A DNA stretch of 64,000 nt from Diplonema papillatum. Taxonomy: Eukaryota; Euglenozoa; Diplonemea; Diplonemida; Diplonemidae. Where the stretch lies: NCBI GenBank assembly GCA_030068145.1, contig JAPJBO010000178.1, forward strand, positions 243,183 to 307,182. Reading direction: 5' to 3'. Below are positions 20,441-32,167 of the stretch, in pieces. Position numbers and translations under genes: made by a program. The notes beneath the pieces were generated by a model. It had not been told where the DNA came from. It made no database searches and saw nothing but the letters and a program-made list of their open reading frames with translations. Position 1 is the first letter of the stretch. Each line of letters starts with the position of its first letter.

Positions 20441-21319
20441 TCACGCAATGAACATTGGAGTCCCGACGACGCCGAGGAAGGTGGCGACGAGAAAGGTGCC
20501 GATGACGCTGACTTGCACAGCGATGAACTTGAGCCACGCGCTCGGGTTCTTGTAGAAGGTGCCGAGGGGGCGCAGGATGCCGTACGGGTACTCGCCGGTG
20601 AAGTGGTGGTTGACGTGGATGAGCAGCGTGTAGAACGCGACGTATCCCAGCAGAACCGCGGCCAGAGCCTCCGGGGTAGGCAAAGCCGCCAGCACCGCCT
20701 CCCTCGGGCGCGTGACGAAGACGTCGAGGAGCCCCAGCGTGCCGGCAGGGATGTGGACCCAAGCCATTTGCTGGCGGTACGGGACGTTTTTCTTGGCGTA
20801 GAACCGGCACTCGTTCATGTTTTCCGGCTCCCAGTGGACCAGCGAATAGTACTGCACCGTCACGAAGAGGCCGAGTCCGGCCATGAAGACGCACATGGTG
20901 TTGGTGATGGCTGGGAAGAACAAGCTCGCAACTGCGTGAATCGTCTGGAGCATGACCACGTGCCTGGTCAGGAACACCCAGCGGCCTACTTTCTGCTGGA
21001 CGAGCCACATGCTCTCGTCTCGACGGATCGGGAAGAGCATCACGTACATGTGCTGGTAGAAAACGAAGCAGAAGACGGCGGCCGAAAAAATGGCCGGTGC
21101 CCAGTGCACGGGTAGGGCCGCCTCTTCCGAGCCTGTGCCCGCCACGCTGAGCCCCGAGTGCAGCGTCAGGTAGATGGCGACGAAGATCGGGATCGCGACG
21201 TAGTCGGTCAGCACCACGAAGTTGCCCATCTTACGCTCCGCTTCGGTGTACTCCCACGCGCCCGGGTACACCCAGTTCTCCAGGGACTTCCACACAGACG
21301 CCGGCGCCATCGTAAGCAT
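20441..21319 (-). CDS. FAR-17a/AIG1-like multi-pass membrane protein
   Basis: Intronless, 292 residues from ATG (a second ATG three codons later) to TGA. Hydrophobic segments lie at about 35-56, 75-95, 115-135, 142-162, 187-203, 218-237 and 263-287. The family assignment rests on RWVFLTRHVVMLQTIH (113-128), matching the WKFLT..LQ region that carries the catalytic Thr of AIG1/ADTRP; on AWVHIPAGTLGLLDVF (186-201), matching the segment with the catalytic His; and on HHFTGEYPYGIL (238-249). Thr118 and His189 are therefore the predicted pair. Known members are endoplasmic-reticulum threonine hydrolases acting on fatty-acid esters of hydroxy fatty acids; that activity is inferred here. The Thr-His spacing (71) is shorter than in human AIG1. 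Its 5' end is duplicated six times upstream. Confidence 0.75.
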   Translation of the reverse strand: MLTMAPASVWKSLENWVYPGAWEYTEAERKMGNFVVLTDYVAIPIFVAIYLTLHSGLSVAGTGSEEAALPVHWAPAIFSAAVFCFVFYQHMYVMLFPIRRDESMWLVQQKVGRWVFLTRHVVMLQTIHAVASLFFPAITNTMCVFMAGLGLFVTVQYYSLVHWEPENMNECRFYAKKNVPYRQQMAWVHIPAGTLGLLDVFVTRPREAVLAALPTPEALAAVLLGYVAFYTLLIHVNHHFTGEYPYGILRPLGTFYKNPSAWLKFIAVQVSVIGTFLVATFLGVVGTPMFIA

Positions 21320-21832
21320 CTTCTTTTGAGAGGGAGTGTCTTTTCAGAGTTTTAAGGTTTTTCGCAGAGAGAACCTGTTTTTCAAGGAAAACTGCAAAAA
21401 ACACTACGTGATTTGACTGATAAGCAGTGCGCATGACCTTTGCTGCGGCCTACCTTCTGTTTTGATCTGGACAAGACAAGCCTCCGAAACCGAATATGAC
21501 ACAAACAGATGCCTCTTCCGAGCCTGTGCCCGCCACGCTGAGCCCCGAGTGCAGCGTCAGGTAGATGGCGACGAAGATCGGGATCGCGACGTAGTCGGTC
21601 AGCACCACGAAGTTGCCCATCTTCCGCTGTACTCCCACGCGCCTGGGTACACCCAGTTCTCCAGGGACTTCCACACAGACGTCGGCGCCATCGTAAGCAT
21701 CTTCTTTTGAGAGGGAGTGTCTTTTCAGAGTTTTAAGGTTTTTTCGTAGAGAGAACCTGTGTTTCGAGGAAAACCGTAAAAAACACTACGTGATTTTGAT
21801 TGATAAGCAGTGCGTATGACCTTTGCCGCGGC

Positions 21833-22093
21833 CTACCTTCTGTTTTGATCCAGACAAGACAAGCCTCCGAAACCGAAGATAACACAAAGAGATGCCTCCT
21901 CCGAGCCTGTGCCCGCCACGCTGAGCCCCGAGTGCAGCGTCAGGTAGATGGCGACGAAGATCGGGATCGCGACGTCGTCGGTCAGCACCACGAAGTTGCC
22001 CATCTTCCGCTCCGCTTCGGTGTACACCCACGCGCCCGGGTACACCCAGTTCTCCAGGGACTTCCACACAGACGCCGGCGCCATCGTAAGCAT
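21833..22093 (-). pseudogene. B-type truncated AIG1-like copy 1
   Basis: 86 codons. Residues 1-67 copy the N-terminus of the downstream gene, including the first hydrophobic segment, with changes such as Asp40 for Tyr. A 19-residue unrelated tail (starting SLCVIFGFGG) follows before the stop. The tail is read from upstream DNA of the next unit, and no GT donor stands at the breakpoint. If translated it would give a one-span membrane peptide without either catalytic residue. Confidence 0.6.
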
Positions 22094-22606
22094 CTTCTTT
22101 TGAGAGGGAGTGTCTTTTCAGAGTTTTAAGGTTTTTCGCAGAGAGAACCTGTGTTTCAAGGAAAACTGCAAAAAACACTACGTGATTTGACTGATAAGCA
22201 GTGCGCATGACCTTTGCTGCGGCCTACCTTCTGTTTTGATCTGGACAAGACAAGCCTCCGAAACCGAATATGACACAAACAGATGCCTCTTCCGAGCCTG
22301 TGCCCGCCACGCTGAGCCCCGAGTGCAGCGTCAGGTAGATGGCGACGAAGATCGGGATCGCGACGTAGTCGGTCAGCACCACGAAGTTGCCCATCTTCCG
22401 CTGTACTCCCACGCGCCTGGGTACACCCAGTTCTCCAGGGACTTCCACACAGACGTCGGCGCCATCGTAAGCATCTTCTTTTGAGAGGGAGTGTCTTTTC
22501 AGAGTTTTAAGGTTTTTTCGTAGAGAGAACCTGTGTTTCGAGGAAAACCGTAAAAAACACTACGTGATTTTGATTGATAAGCAGTGCGTATGACCTTTGC
22601 CGCGGC

Positions 22607-22867
22607 CTACCTTCTGTTTTGATCCAGACAAGACAAGCCTCCGAAACCGAAGATAACACAAAGAGATGCCTCCTCCGAGCCTGTGCCCGCCACGCTGAGC
22701 CCCGAGTGCAGCGTCAGGTAGATGGCGACGAAGATCGGGATCGCGACGTCGTCGGTCAGCACCACGAAGTTGCCCATCTTCCGCTCCGCTTCGGTGTACA
22801 CCCACGCGCCCGGGTACACCCAGTTCTCCAGGGACTTCCACACAGACGCCGGCGCCATCGTAAGCAT
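22607..22867 (-). pseudogene. B-type truncated AIG1-like copy 2
   Basis: Identical in translation to the copy at 21833-22093, and 774 bp from it. The identity points to recent amplification or gene conversion of the A-B pair. Confidence 0.6.
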
Positions 22868-23609
22868 CTTCTTTTGAGAGGGAGTGTCTTTTCAGAGTTT
22901 TAAGGTTTTTCGCAGAGAGAACCTGTGTTTCAAGGAAAACCGTAAAAACACTATTGACTCATAAGCAGTGCGCATGACCTTTGCCGCGGCCCACCTTCTG
23001 TTTTGATCTGGACAAGACAAGCCTCCGAAACCGAATATGACACAAAGAGATGCCTCTTCCGAGCCTGTGCCCGCCACGCTGAGCCCCGAGTGCAGCGTCA
23101 GGTAGATGGCGACGAAGATCGGGATCGCGACGTAGTCGGTCAGCACCACGAAGTTGCCCATCTTCCGCTGTACTCCCACACGCCCGGGTACTCCCAGTGC
23201 TTCAGGGACGTCCACACAGACGTCGGCGCCATCGTAAGCATCTTCTTTTGAGAGGGAGTGTCTTTTCAGAGTTTTAAGGTTTTTTCGTAGAGAGAACCTG
23301 TGTTTCGAGGAAAACCGTAAAAAACACTACGTGATTTTGATTGATAAGCAGTGCGTATGACCTTTTGCCGCGGCCTACCTTCTGTTTTGATCCAGACAAG
23401 ACAAGCCTCCGAAACCGAAGATAACACAAAGAGATGCCTCCTCCGAGCCTGTGCCCGCCACGCTGAGCCCCGAGTGCAGCGTCAGGTAGATGGCGACGAA
23501 GATCGGGATCGCGACGTAGTCGGTCAGCACCACGAAGTTGCCCACCTTACGCTTCAGGGCTTGACAGGCGTCGGTGTCGGCGTCATCGCAACGCAAGCAT
23601 TTTCTTTTC

Positions 23610-24810
23610 GAGAGGGGCGTGTGTTTCTTTTTTCGCTGTTGTTACGTTGCTGTTGTTGGACAACCTTGCCGAGGTTGCAAAGCCTCAGTGGTGCGCGTTC
23701 GAACACAGCGCTTCTCCTGAATTGATTGCTGCGGGGTCTCCTTTTTACGCTTTGCATCCTTTTTTGCGACGGAGCGGTGGCTACTTCTAATCAGTTCAAG
23801 GAGCGCCCAGAGTGCACATCGGGCCACTAGCTTAAGCGAACGGCTTACTTCCAAATTCACACCAATTCACATCCAGATCCCGTGTCTCCAACCGGGTTTA
23901 CACTAGTCCGAATGGACCGGCGGGCGTAACGCACTGAGGAGCTTCATTGTTCCGAGGGTTTGAGCCTTACGGCCGGTTCCTACGGTTATGCGCCTTGCTC
24001 TCAACGCACAGTCTTCACGCGGGGTTCCAACTTCTTTTCCACTGGGTCAATCTCAGGGCCTTTTTCTTCATGTTGGACCTTCCTTTTCGACTAGTGGGTT
24101 CTCGTGTATGCGGAACGGAGCATAGCCACGTAAACTGAACCGGTGACATGGTCTCCATTGTAGTGTCGGTCCGCTCATTGCTCAAGCTTACCCACTTAGA
24201 GCGCGTTGCGATGTTTTTCGCCGACCGCACTAGCCTGCATTCAAGCCTTCGGGAGGTGGCGTCTGGCCTCTGATCAACCACCACAACACGCTGCCTACGT
24301 GTTTTCAGCCTTCGCAATGCATCGCAGGAGTGTGCAATTTTACGAAAAAGGTTTGCTTGAGCAAAGACGCTGAGGACGACGCGCCGATTTTCCTTTCACG
24401 GAGCGGCCGCAAGCTGCGACCTGTAACGTTTGCTTTTTATTTCGCTTTGTTTCCCCAGCTTTTTGCTTTCGAGTCGCCGGCTGGCACACGGGCGTGTTAA
24501 AGGTTCGCAGACTCATGTGAGACACAGCGATCTTCTACAACCCGGGCCTAACACGTGTGCGAGGCTTAGGGGGTCAACCCACAGGTCGCAGTGAAAGGGA
24601 GATGCCGATCCTTGACGCAGCGCAGCCCGAGCCGGAGCCCGATTGGGGTGTCCTTTAAAACGTTCGGTTTCAGACTCGGGCGACAAAAGGCGGAAAAGGT
24701 CCAGACCCTGCCACTTGTTACATTGGCGCGCACGCGCACTGTGCCGGGATTCCCCTTTCTCAAATACTCCGTCGGCAGCTTGTAAAAGAAGCAAATATAT
24801 CAGAATCCGG
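23610..24810. other. No recognisable gene
   Basis: 24265-24325 is a short dispersed repeat shared with 43830-43885 (GATCAACCACCACAACACGC). The rest has no domain-bearing frame. Long minus-strand frames overlapping 24513-24810 are extensions out of frame with the next gene. Confidence 0.4.
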
Positions 24811-24811
24811 C

Positions 24812-25663
24812 TCAGAGCGTCAGCGCCGGCGCGTACTTCGCCAACAGGACGACAGCCGCTGTAAAGGAGCCGAGGATGAGCGTTTGCACGCCGGCGAAGT
24901 TGAGCCACGCTTTCGGGTTCGAGCGGAACGATCCGAAGGGCCTGAGGATGCCGTAGGGAAACTCGGTAGTCCACGAAAAGTTGACGTGGATGAGGGTTAG
25001 GTACAGGAGGACGTAAACCAGCACGACGGAGGCTGTGGTGCTGGTGTTGGGCAAAGCGGCGAGGACGGCTTCCCGGGGTTTGATGCAAAGGACATCGGCG
25101 AGGCCGAGGATGCCTGCAGGCAGGTGCTGCCAAGCCATCTGCTCGCGCAGGGGAACGCCGAAGGTTTTGAACAGGCGCACGGAGGCCAGAAAATCGGGAT
25201 CCCAGTGGACGAGGGTGAAGTACTGCACCGTCACGAAGACCCCGAACCCTGCCACGAGCGTGCACATGGTGTTGGCAACCTCCGGCTGGAACACGCTGAC
25301 GACCGAGTGGATGGCCTGCAGCGTGAGCACCTGCCGCGTGAGGAACACCCAGCGACCCAAGTACCCCTGCACCTTCCACATCATCTCATCCCGCTTCAAC
25401 GGCATGAGCACCACCAGGCAGTGCTGATACAGCACCAAGCACAGCACCCCGGCCGCAGCATACCCGGCCCCCGCATTCTGCCCCAGCGACACGGCAGCCG
25501 CAGGCGCCGGCACCCTTTTCAAGGCGGCGTGCAGGCAGTAGTACACCCCGGTGAACACGGGGATCCCGACCGCGTCGGAAATGAGAATGCGCGTCGCCCG
25601 CTTCTTCTCGTCCGCTGAGTAGTCGAAGGGCCCGGGATACAACCAGTGCGCCAGAATCCCCAT
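24812..25663 (-). CDS. FAR-17a/AIG1-like membrane protein, second paralogue
   Basis: Intronless, 283 residues, ATG to TGA. It is collinear with the protein at 20441-21319 over its whole length: YPGPFDYSADEK (9-20) against YPGAWEYTEAER, GRWVFLTRQVLTLQAIHS (103-120), QMAWQHLPAGILGLADVL (175-192) and EFPYGILRPFGSF (234-246). The predicted catalytic pair is Thr109 and His180. About seven hydrophobic segments occupy the same places. The paralogue lacks the His-His of HHFTG, having NFSWTT. The two genes are in tandem on the minus strand about 3.5 kb apart and probably arose by duplication. Two truncated copies of its 5' end lie upstream. Confidence 0.75.
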   Translation of the reverse strand: MGILAHWLYPGPFDYSADEKKRATRILISDAVGIPVFTGVYYCLHAALKRVPAPAAAVSLGQNAGAGYAAAGVLCLVLYQHCLVVLMPLKRDEMMWKVQGYLGRWVFLTRQVLTLQAIHSVVSVFQPEVANTMCTLVAGFGVFVTVQYFTLVHWDPDFLASVRLFKTFGVPLREQMAWQHLPAGILGLADVLCIKPREAVLAALPNTSTTASVVLVYVLLYLTLIHVNFSWTTEFPYGILRPFGSFRSNPKAWLNFAGVQTLILGSFTAAVVLLAKYAPALTL

Positions 25664-25865
25664 CTTGACGGAAGCCCGGGGGGGGAGTGGAATGTGTGAG
25701 GTTTCTCTTCCTGTAATGATGTGTAAACTCGGAGCCCTTGCAACTTAGAATGCGAATAACAACGGACGACTGAAGTGGATGGTTGGTCCTTCGCAGGTAT
25801 CAAAAAGCCGACGACCTGGCGGTGACGAACCCACCAGTCTTGGCAGATGGGTACCACGGATACCA
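25664..25865 (-). promoter_or_regulatory. Upstream region of the second AIG1-like gene
   Basis: Non-coding on the gene's strand. It is copied almost unchanged at 29549-29750 together with the first codons. No TATA box or other site can be named with confidence. Confidence 0.35.
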
Positions 25866-25926
25866 GCAGATACTACGTAGGCGTACTGCTACTGTTTACT
25901 TGGCTTTCCTAGTTTTAACTGCTCCC

Positions 25927-26050
25927 GGTGAACAGGGATCCCGACCGCGTCGGAAATGAGAATGCGCGTCGCTCGCTTCTTCTCGTCCGCTGAGTAGTCG
26001 AAGGGCCCGGGATACAACCAGTGCGCCAGAATCCCCATCTTGATGGAAGG
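25927..26050 (-). pseudogene. Truncated 5' copy of the second AIG1-like gene (a)
   Basis: It matches codons 1 to about 37 of the gene (ATG at 26038), with CGGAAATGAGAATGCGCGTC and GGGCCCGGGATACAACCAGT. Nothing downstream of the N-terminus is present. A G run and minisatellite replace the promoter side. Confidence 0.75.
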
Positions 26051-26051
26051 C

Positions 26052-26895
26052 CGGGGGGGGGCCAATTACCGTTTTAGACCATACTTCAAACTTTTGACCC
26101 ATTATAGACCGTCCTTGGAACTTTTGACCCATTATAGACCACGATTCAAACTTTTGCCCCATTATGGACCATTCCAAACTTTTGACCCATTATAGACCAT
26201 GCCAAACTTTTGACCCATTATAGACCATGCCAAACTTTTGACCCATTATAGACCACGATTCAAACTTTTGCCCCATTATAGACCATGCCAAACTTTTGAC
26301 CCATTATAGACCATGCCAAACTTTTGACCCATTATAGACCATGCCAAACTTTTGACCCATTATAGACCACGATTCAAACTTTTGCCCCATTATAGACCAT
26401 GCCAAACTTTTGACCCATTATAGACCATTCCAAACTTTTGACCCATTATAGACCACGATACATACTTTTGACCCATTATAGACCATTCCAAACTTTTGAC
26501 CCATTATAGACCATTCCAAACTTTTGACCCATTATAGACCACGATACAAACTTTTGACCCATTATAGACCACGATTCAAACTTTTGACCCATTATAGACC
26601 ATTCCAAACTTTTGACCCATTATAGACCATTCCAAACTTTTGAACCATTATAGACCACGATACATACTTTTGACCCATTATAGACCACGATACATACTTT
26701 TGACCCATTATAGACCAGGATACATACTTTTGACCCATTATAGACCATTCCAAACTTTTGACCCATTATAGACCATTCCAAACTTTTGACCCATTATAGA
26801 CCACGATACATACTTTTGACCCATTATAGACCACGATACATACTTTTGACCCATTATAGACCACGATACATACTTTTGACCCATTATAGACCATA
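26052..26895. repeat. 28/30-bp minisatellite, about 28 units
   Basis: Units alternate between a 28-bp type (CATTCCAAACTTTTGACC) and a 30-bp type (CACGATACATACTTTTGACC), each with CATTATAGAC. The array starts with GGGGGGGCCAATTACCG, like the end of the 1-kb transposon at 47715. Repetitive SIMGQK-type frames on the minus strand are by-products. Confidence 0.9.
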
Positions 26896-26899
26896 AGCC

Positions 26900-28960
26900 A
26901 AACTGATGTCCCATTCTATGCGTACAAGACAATGTCCAGCAATGCACAAACCTTTTAGCGTTTTTGTGGTTTTTGTCAGCTGGCCTCTTGACCTGAGGCC
27001 GTGACTTGCCGTCAAATCCTGAGTCTCCCTCATGAGAGCCTAATAACAGAGGGGCTGCCAGGCTGGCACTCACTGACAGACTGACCTGAGACGGGGTTCC
27101 GGTAACTCAGTCAGTTGTCTCGCCAGACGCGGCCAGTGATGGCGTCCGAGCCAGTTTCGGCGGTCGCTGATGAGTGTTTTCCCGGTCAAAAGCCCGAAGG
27201 CTGTCTTGTTGCGGACGGCTCTGATCAAACTGCTTTCGCGCAGTTCCGGAGGACGCGAGTGGCCGGGAAGAGCCGGCGGGAGGACGCGATCGTCGTGTGT
27301 ATAAGTTGATCTTTCAGTGCGTGAGCCTCTCCGAAGAAAGGTCCAGCACACTAGTTCCAGGCTACTTAGCCCGGGTCTCTGGGTCGCGTCCCCCTCCTTC
27401 TCTTGGTCGCCTTGTCTTGCGTCTTGTTGGTCCGTCGGGGCTGGTCGCTTCGCGCTTCCCCTTCGTCTTGCATCACCTCGTCTCCACTCCCTGCCTCACA
27501 GGCTTCTTCGGTTTGTGCCACCTGCGACGCGGGCCGCTTTACTGCTCGTCTGCGCCCCCCTCTACAGTGCAGTTGCCTTGGAGGCTGGGTGGTCAAATTC
27601 TCTAAGGTGAAATGGTCAAAATTCCCTGGCAAAAGTGGGCCCACAAAAACTTTCCAACGTGTGGTATTTGGGGTATTTGGGGCAAAAAAAAAAAAAAAAA
27701 AAATTCTGACCGCCCACCGTGGTGACCACCTTCGGTGGACTGCTCTGTACTCGACCGTCTGTACGCGATCGTCGTGCGACTCGTGGAGGGTGTAGTGGCC
27801 GAGAGTTAGCTGTCACTGCTGGTTGTCTCTGCACCACTACGCGTAGTAGCTCCTTCTTGGTGACGACAACTATGGTCAAGCCTTTTGGCTTCGCCACCAC
27901 CCTTTGGCACAAGTGCCCAATGACCTCAACGCATCGCCGTCCACTCTGCAACGTCGCACGCTGAGGCGGAAAGTGCGTGGACTTCCGTTGCTGCCTCGGC
28001 CCTGCCTGCTGCCAGGTGCAGAGGCTGGGCTTTCCGGGCTGAGCGGGGCCAGCTCCCACACAGTGAGCGTGCGATTCCGTGTCTCCACGACACGTCCTTT
28101 TGCTCTGGGTCTGCACTACTGTAGCCCATACTATGTGCCATAACTTTGATGATCGCAGTTGCAGCCCCGGGAATTTGCAGACGAAAACGAGGCACCATTT
28201 ATAACTTCCGGCATTATCCGTGGGATTGAGCCGCGATGATGACTGTCAATGAGCGTCAAACTTTCTAATTTGAGCTTGATCCTGACCCAAGTTTCGGGGA
28301 GCTTCGGGGAGTTCCGGGGAGTTTCCCTGTTTGGGACTGGGGGTCCCCATGCGGCTACCTCGCTGGCACTTGCGACCTGTGCTGCCGGTGCTGGCACGTG
28401 CGCAAGTAATCTCCTGCACGCCTGGCCAAATGTGCTTGTCTTTGCCAGGGTGTGGCACGCTCACGACAGACTGGTGCCGATACCTCGCGGGCTTCGTTAC
28501 TTCACTACCCCCGGTTCTCCTCTGCCTTCTTCTTCTTCTCCGTGGTTCGGAAGGTTTCGTGTTCATCCCCGCCCGCGCGTGGACGGTGGCGGTGATTGAC
28601 TTCGCTGCTGCTGCGGATGCGCCGCCGTCAACCACCCAATAACTGGATTGGAACCGTGTTCGTCGCAGCCGTAGCGTACAGACCCCACTGCCCCTTCCAC
28701 CTGGTTACGTCGGGGCTCGTGCCCTCGGCCCGTTTCTTTGCGAATACGTCTCTTCCCTTAGGAGCCGTGGCTCCTTTTGTTTATACGCGCAGGGCGTCTG
28801 CAGTTCGGGCTTTGGGTGTTTGGGCGGGCTTTGGGTGTTTGAGGCGGGCTTTGGGCGTCATCCAGTATACGGTACACTTTGCGGTGTCTGCATCACCTCG
28901 TCAACGACCACCTCGACCGCCACAAACGGCACTTTCTTTTTTTGCGATGGTGGTTAAGAC
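26900..28960. other. No recognisable gene (2 kb)
   Basis: Contents: an A17 run at 27686-27702, a short GGGGAGTTCC-type repeat at 28295-28325, and GGGCTTTGGGTGTTT repeated at 28810-28850. Frames of 100-166 codons overlap on both strands and look like shadows of GC-rich DNA. Confidence 0.35.
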
Positions 28961-28961
28961 T

Positions 28962-29226
28962 TAGGTACCAGGGAAAGCCTGCTACACGGGAGCCAAGCTT
29001 CACGTGTTCGGCGGTACTGCCACGGGCCTACGGGTCAAGTGGCGACCAATTTCTCAAACTAAAGCATCAAGGCGTGGCGCACCTTGGGGCTTGGCGCTCG
29101 CGCTGAACACAAGCTCGTCGAGGCGGTCAGCCACAGGGCAAAGCGGACGGGGTTGTGGCACTCTGCTGCCTCCGACTCAAGCTTTGCAAGCTGTGGTTGA
29201 CCGTCACGTTCCTGGACCAGGACGGC
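28962..29226 (-). repeat. Repeat family F, copy 2 (inverted)
   Basis: Reverse complement of 3838-4112 over its length, ending in a pyrimidine-rich run that mirrors the purine run of copy 1. Confidence 0.75.
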
Positions 29227-29494
29227 CTTTTTCTTTGTTTCTTTTTCTTCTTTTTCTTCTTCTTCGCGATGGTGGTTTGGTTCGGCTCTTACAGTCTGGG
29301 TCTTGTGGATTTGTTGATGCGGGAGTTTTGTGGTACGTTGCGGGTTGGGTTTGTGGAGCGTAGCACAGCACCAGACGGTGCGAAGTGGCGGTGCCTGCTA
29401 CTCCGCTGACCTCAAAGTCTATGCGTGTCATGCCGGTAGTGCTGAGATGAAAACCTCCTTCTACTCACCACCCACTCACACACACACCACCCAC

Positions 29495-29752
29495 GTCCGC
29501 TGAGTAGTCGAAGGGCCCGGGATACAACCAGTGCGCCAGAATACCCATCTTGACGGAAGCCGGGGGGGGGGGGAGTGGAATGTGTGAGGTTTCTCTTCCT
29601 GTAATGATGTGTAAACTCGGAGCCCTTGCAACTTAGAATGCGAATAACAACGGACGACTGAAGTGGATGGTTGGTCCTTCGCAGGTATCAAAAAGCTGAC
29701 GACCTGGCGGTGACGAACCCACCAGTCTTGGCAGATGGGTAGCAGATAATAC
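29495..29752 (-). pseudogene. Truncated 5' copy of the second AIG1-like gene (b)
   Basis: 29495-29548 copies the first codons (ATG at 29548) and 29549-29750 copies the upstream region, nearly base for base with 25600-25860. It joins a CACACACACCACCCAC run on the coding side. Confidence 0.8.
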
Positions 29753-29829
29753 ATAGGCCCTGCAACTGCTCAGGAGCATCTCAGACATCGCAGACCACGG
29801 GCAGCATGGTCGGTCTGGGTTCTCCTGCA

Positions 29830-29995
29830 AATCTGCTGGCTTGGCAAGGCTGGCTACGGCTGGAACGGCTTATCTAGAATGCTAGCTATGGCTGGAACTG
29901 CTTAGCGAATAGGCTGGCTGTGCCTGGAACCGCTCTTCTAGTAGGCTGGCTGTGTGGAACTGCGTATCTAGTGAGGCTGGCTATGGCCAGAAAGC
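29830..29995 (+). repeat. Degenerate minisatellite, about 38 bp
   Basis: Four to five diverged units around AGGCTGGCTNTGNCTGGAAC with TATCTAG between. Confidence 0.65.
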
Positions 29996-30163
29996 TCACT
30001 GGACGGCTGCTGGCTGTGCTCGCTGGTTTGGCGGGCTGCTTTGGCCGGAAGGCGGGCTGGCTCCGACTCCGTCATGACTAACGGGGTGCACAGTGACGCT
30101 GGACCCGAAGCAACGAGAGCCGAGAAAAGATGGTGCACGTGGGAAAGGTGGGGTGCGAAATGG

Positions 30164-30428
<265 letters not shown>

Positions 30429-30489
30429 ACCCGGTTAATCGTTTCTTTCTCCTTCTTTCTCTCTCTCTTTTTTTCTTTCTTTTTTCGCA

Positions 30490-31690
30490 CTTCTTTTTCT
30501 GCCGTTGCGGAATAGGCAGCACAGATGGGGCCAGTTCAAGGCGGATCTGGCGGTTGGGATCAAACGAAAGACCTTCAGCTTCTATTGAACGACTGGGTCC
30601 GTCTCGATGCCGTTCAGGTGATACCCCGGGCATGGTATCACAAAAGACGGAGAAGCCACGCTGCTGCGACAGAGTACTGAGGGCCGACTGATGTACGTGG
30701 TGTTCAGTCGCCGGCCGCTGAGTGTGGAGCGGAGACGTTTTAAGAGCCAGCCATCCGCGCCGGCCGCTGACTCTGTCCGCATCCACGTCACTCGGTGGTT
30801 TTCGTAGCCTGTTTCTTGCGATTCCGTCGTGGGAATTCCACAAAGGCAAACGAATGCTCTCCAGGAATATGTATCGGGTAGCTGGGCAGGGATTTCTTTG
30901 GCTACTGTGGTGCTACTACCATACTTCTACTATTAGCATCGCCACCAGACGATCTTGCCCCGGTAGGACCTGCTTCTTCTTCTCTCTTCTACCTGCGGAG
31001 CCGGCAAGCAGGGGCCCGCTGAGTACCAGAACGAGCTGACAGGGGTGCCTGGGTTGTGCTGATGCTACATGCGAGGGGGGCGGGCGCCATCCCGCTGTCG
31101 GAAAGGATCCGGCCAGCACGGACGGAGATCAACCCGCGCCGCGGGGCAAGTTGCAATAGCAAGAGATTGCCGGCACTGCCGGCATTGGTGCTGGAGAGGC
31201 TTGCGCCCATGACGGCTGGCGCGACGACGTACGAAGGGACATCGGTAAGAGCCCATCGACGACGATGACAAGTTCAGCGGATCATGATGCCGCTGTGGCC
31301 TACAGGGCAAGTAGCGACACCAATACTCGCGCTTTTCTCTGTCGCATCAAAAGGAGTCGGTTTCTGTTCTAGGCACGCGTGTGGAGCTAATACGTCCCCG
31401 AACGAGGCTGCTCGGTGCGCTGTCGGTGGGCCAGGCGGAAAAAATAGAACAGAAGGAAAAGAGAGAATAGTTGAGTTGCAGCTCTTGACAAAGATAGACG
31501 GAAAAAAAGAAGGTGTTTTTATTCTTCGCTTTTTTTCTCACGAACGGGGGGGGTCGGTCCTGCTTTTGGCTTTGTAGGTTCTCCGACTCCCCAATTCGTG
31601 GTTAGCACAAACTCAAGAGGTCTAGTCAACTATTCCCTGCACTATTGGCATACTTTCAAAAAAAAGAATACTCGAAGGAGCCGCCCCCCC
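30490..31690. other. No recognisable gene
   Basis: Only short overlapping frames. GCATTGGTGCTGG-type text at 31180 is unremarkable. Confidence 0.35.
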
Positions 31691-31699
31691 TCCCTAGGC

Positions 31700-31792
31700 C
31701 TATGGTGGCTGCATACGCGTTTGCACCCAAAGCTGCATACGGCTATGCATACGTATGCATATGTATGCATACGGCTATGCATATGGCTGTGA
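31700..31792. repeat. GCATACG palindromic cluster, left
   Basis: It is built from TGCATACGNNTATGCATA words, each self-complementary. A partner cluster lies at 32350-32440. Confidence 0.7.
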
Positions 31793-32167
31793 CTTCTCTA
31801 GCAATGCACCGGTGGCCGAGCGTTCTTGCTTATGGGCTATCATGGGACCAATCACGTGGCTCATCCGTCTCGTGCTAAACCCTCGTTAACATTTCCCTGC
31901 GTCTCATCTCTCGGTGCAAAGAAGTCACGGCGAGCATCCTGTATCCTGAGAATCGCTCCCTTCTCACAGCACGTGGTCGTCGCGGCAACCTCCTTCGTCC
32001 AGGACGAAGGGGAAGTCGAAAAGGATACTTAAAAGCAGAGTTTCGTGAGTGTCGACGGAACCTATGTCCTCCGCAACCCGGGGTACACGTACAAGTGTGT
32101 TCACTCCCGTAAGCCGACGCCGCGCTCCGATGAGGCAACCGAAGCTGGTTGGCTCAGGATCTGCTGA

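Larger units (their letters stand above)
21320..23606 (-). repeat. Tandem array of six promoter-plus-first-exon-end modules
   Basis: Six units of about 365-393 bp lie head to tail upstream of the AIG1-like gene. Each contains about 180 bp of its upstream DNA (TTTTGAGAGGGAGTGTCTTT, GTTTTAAGGTTTTT) and the coding DNA for about residues 1-67, ending at GTGSEEA. The equivalent ATG is at 21700, 22093, 22474, 22867 and 23241; the outermost unit (23375-23606) has a replaced 5' end. Spacings are 381, 393, 381, 393 and 374, so the array is a 774-bp A-B unit amplified. A units (21700, 22474, 23241) have a 10-bp deletion and are frameshifted; B units (22093, 22867) are intact. Confidence 0.9.

Noticed and set aside
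24513-25379. 288-codon minus-strand frame overlapping the second AIG1-like gene
   Set aside because: Another frame of the same strand; the 283-residue membrane protein accounts for the coding signal.
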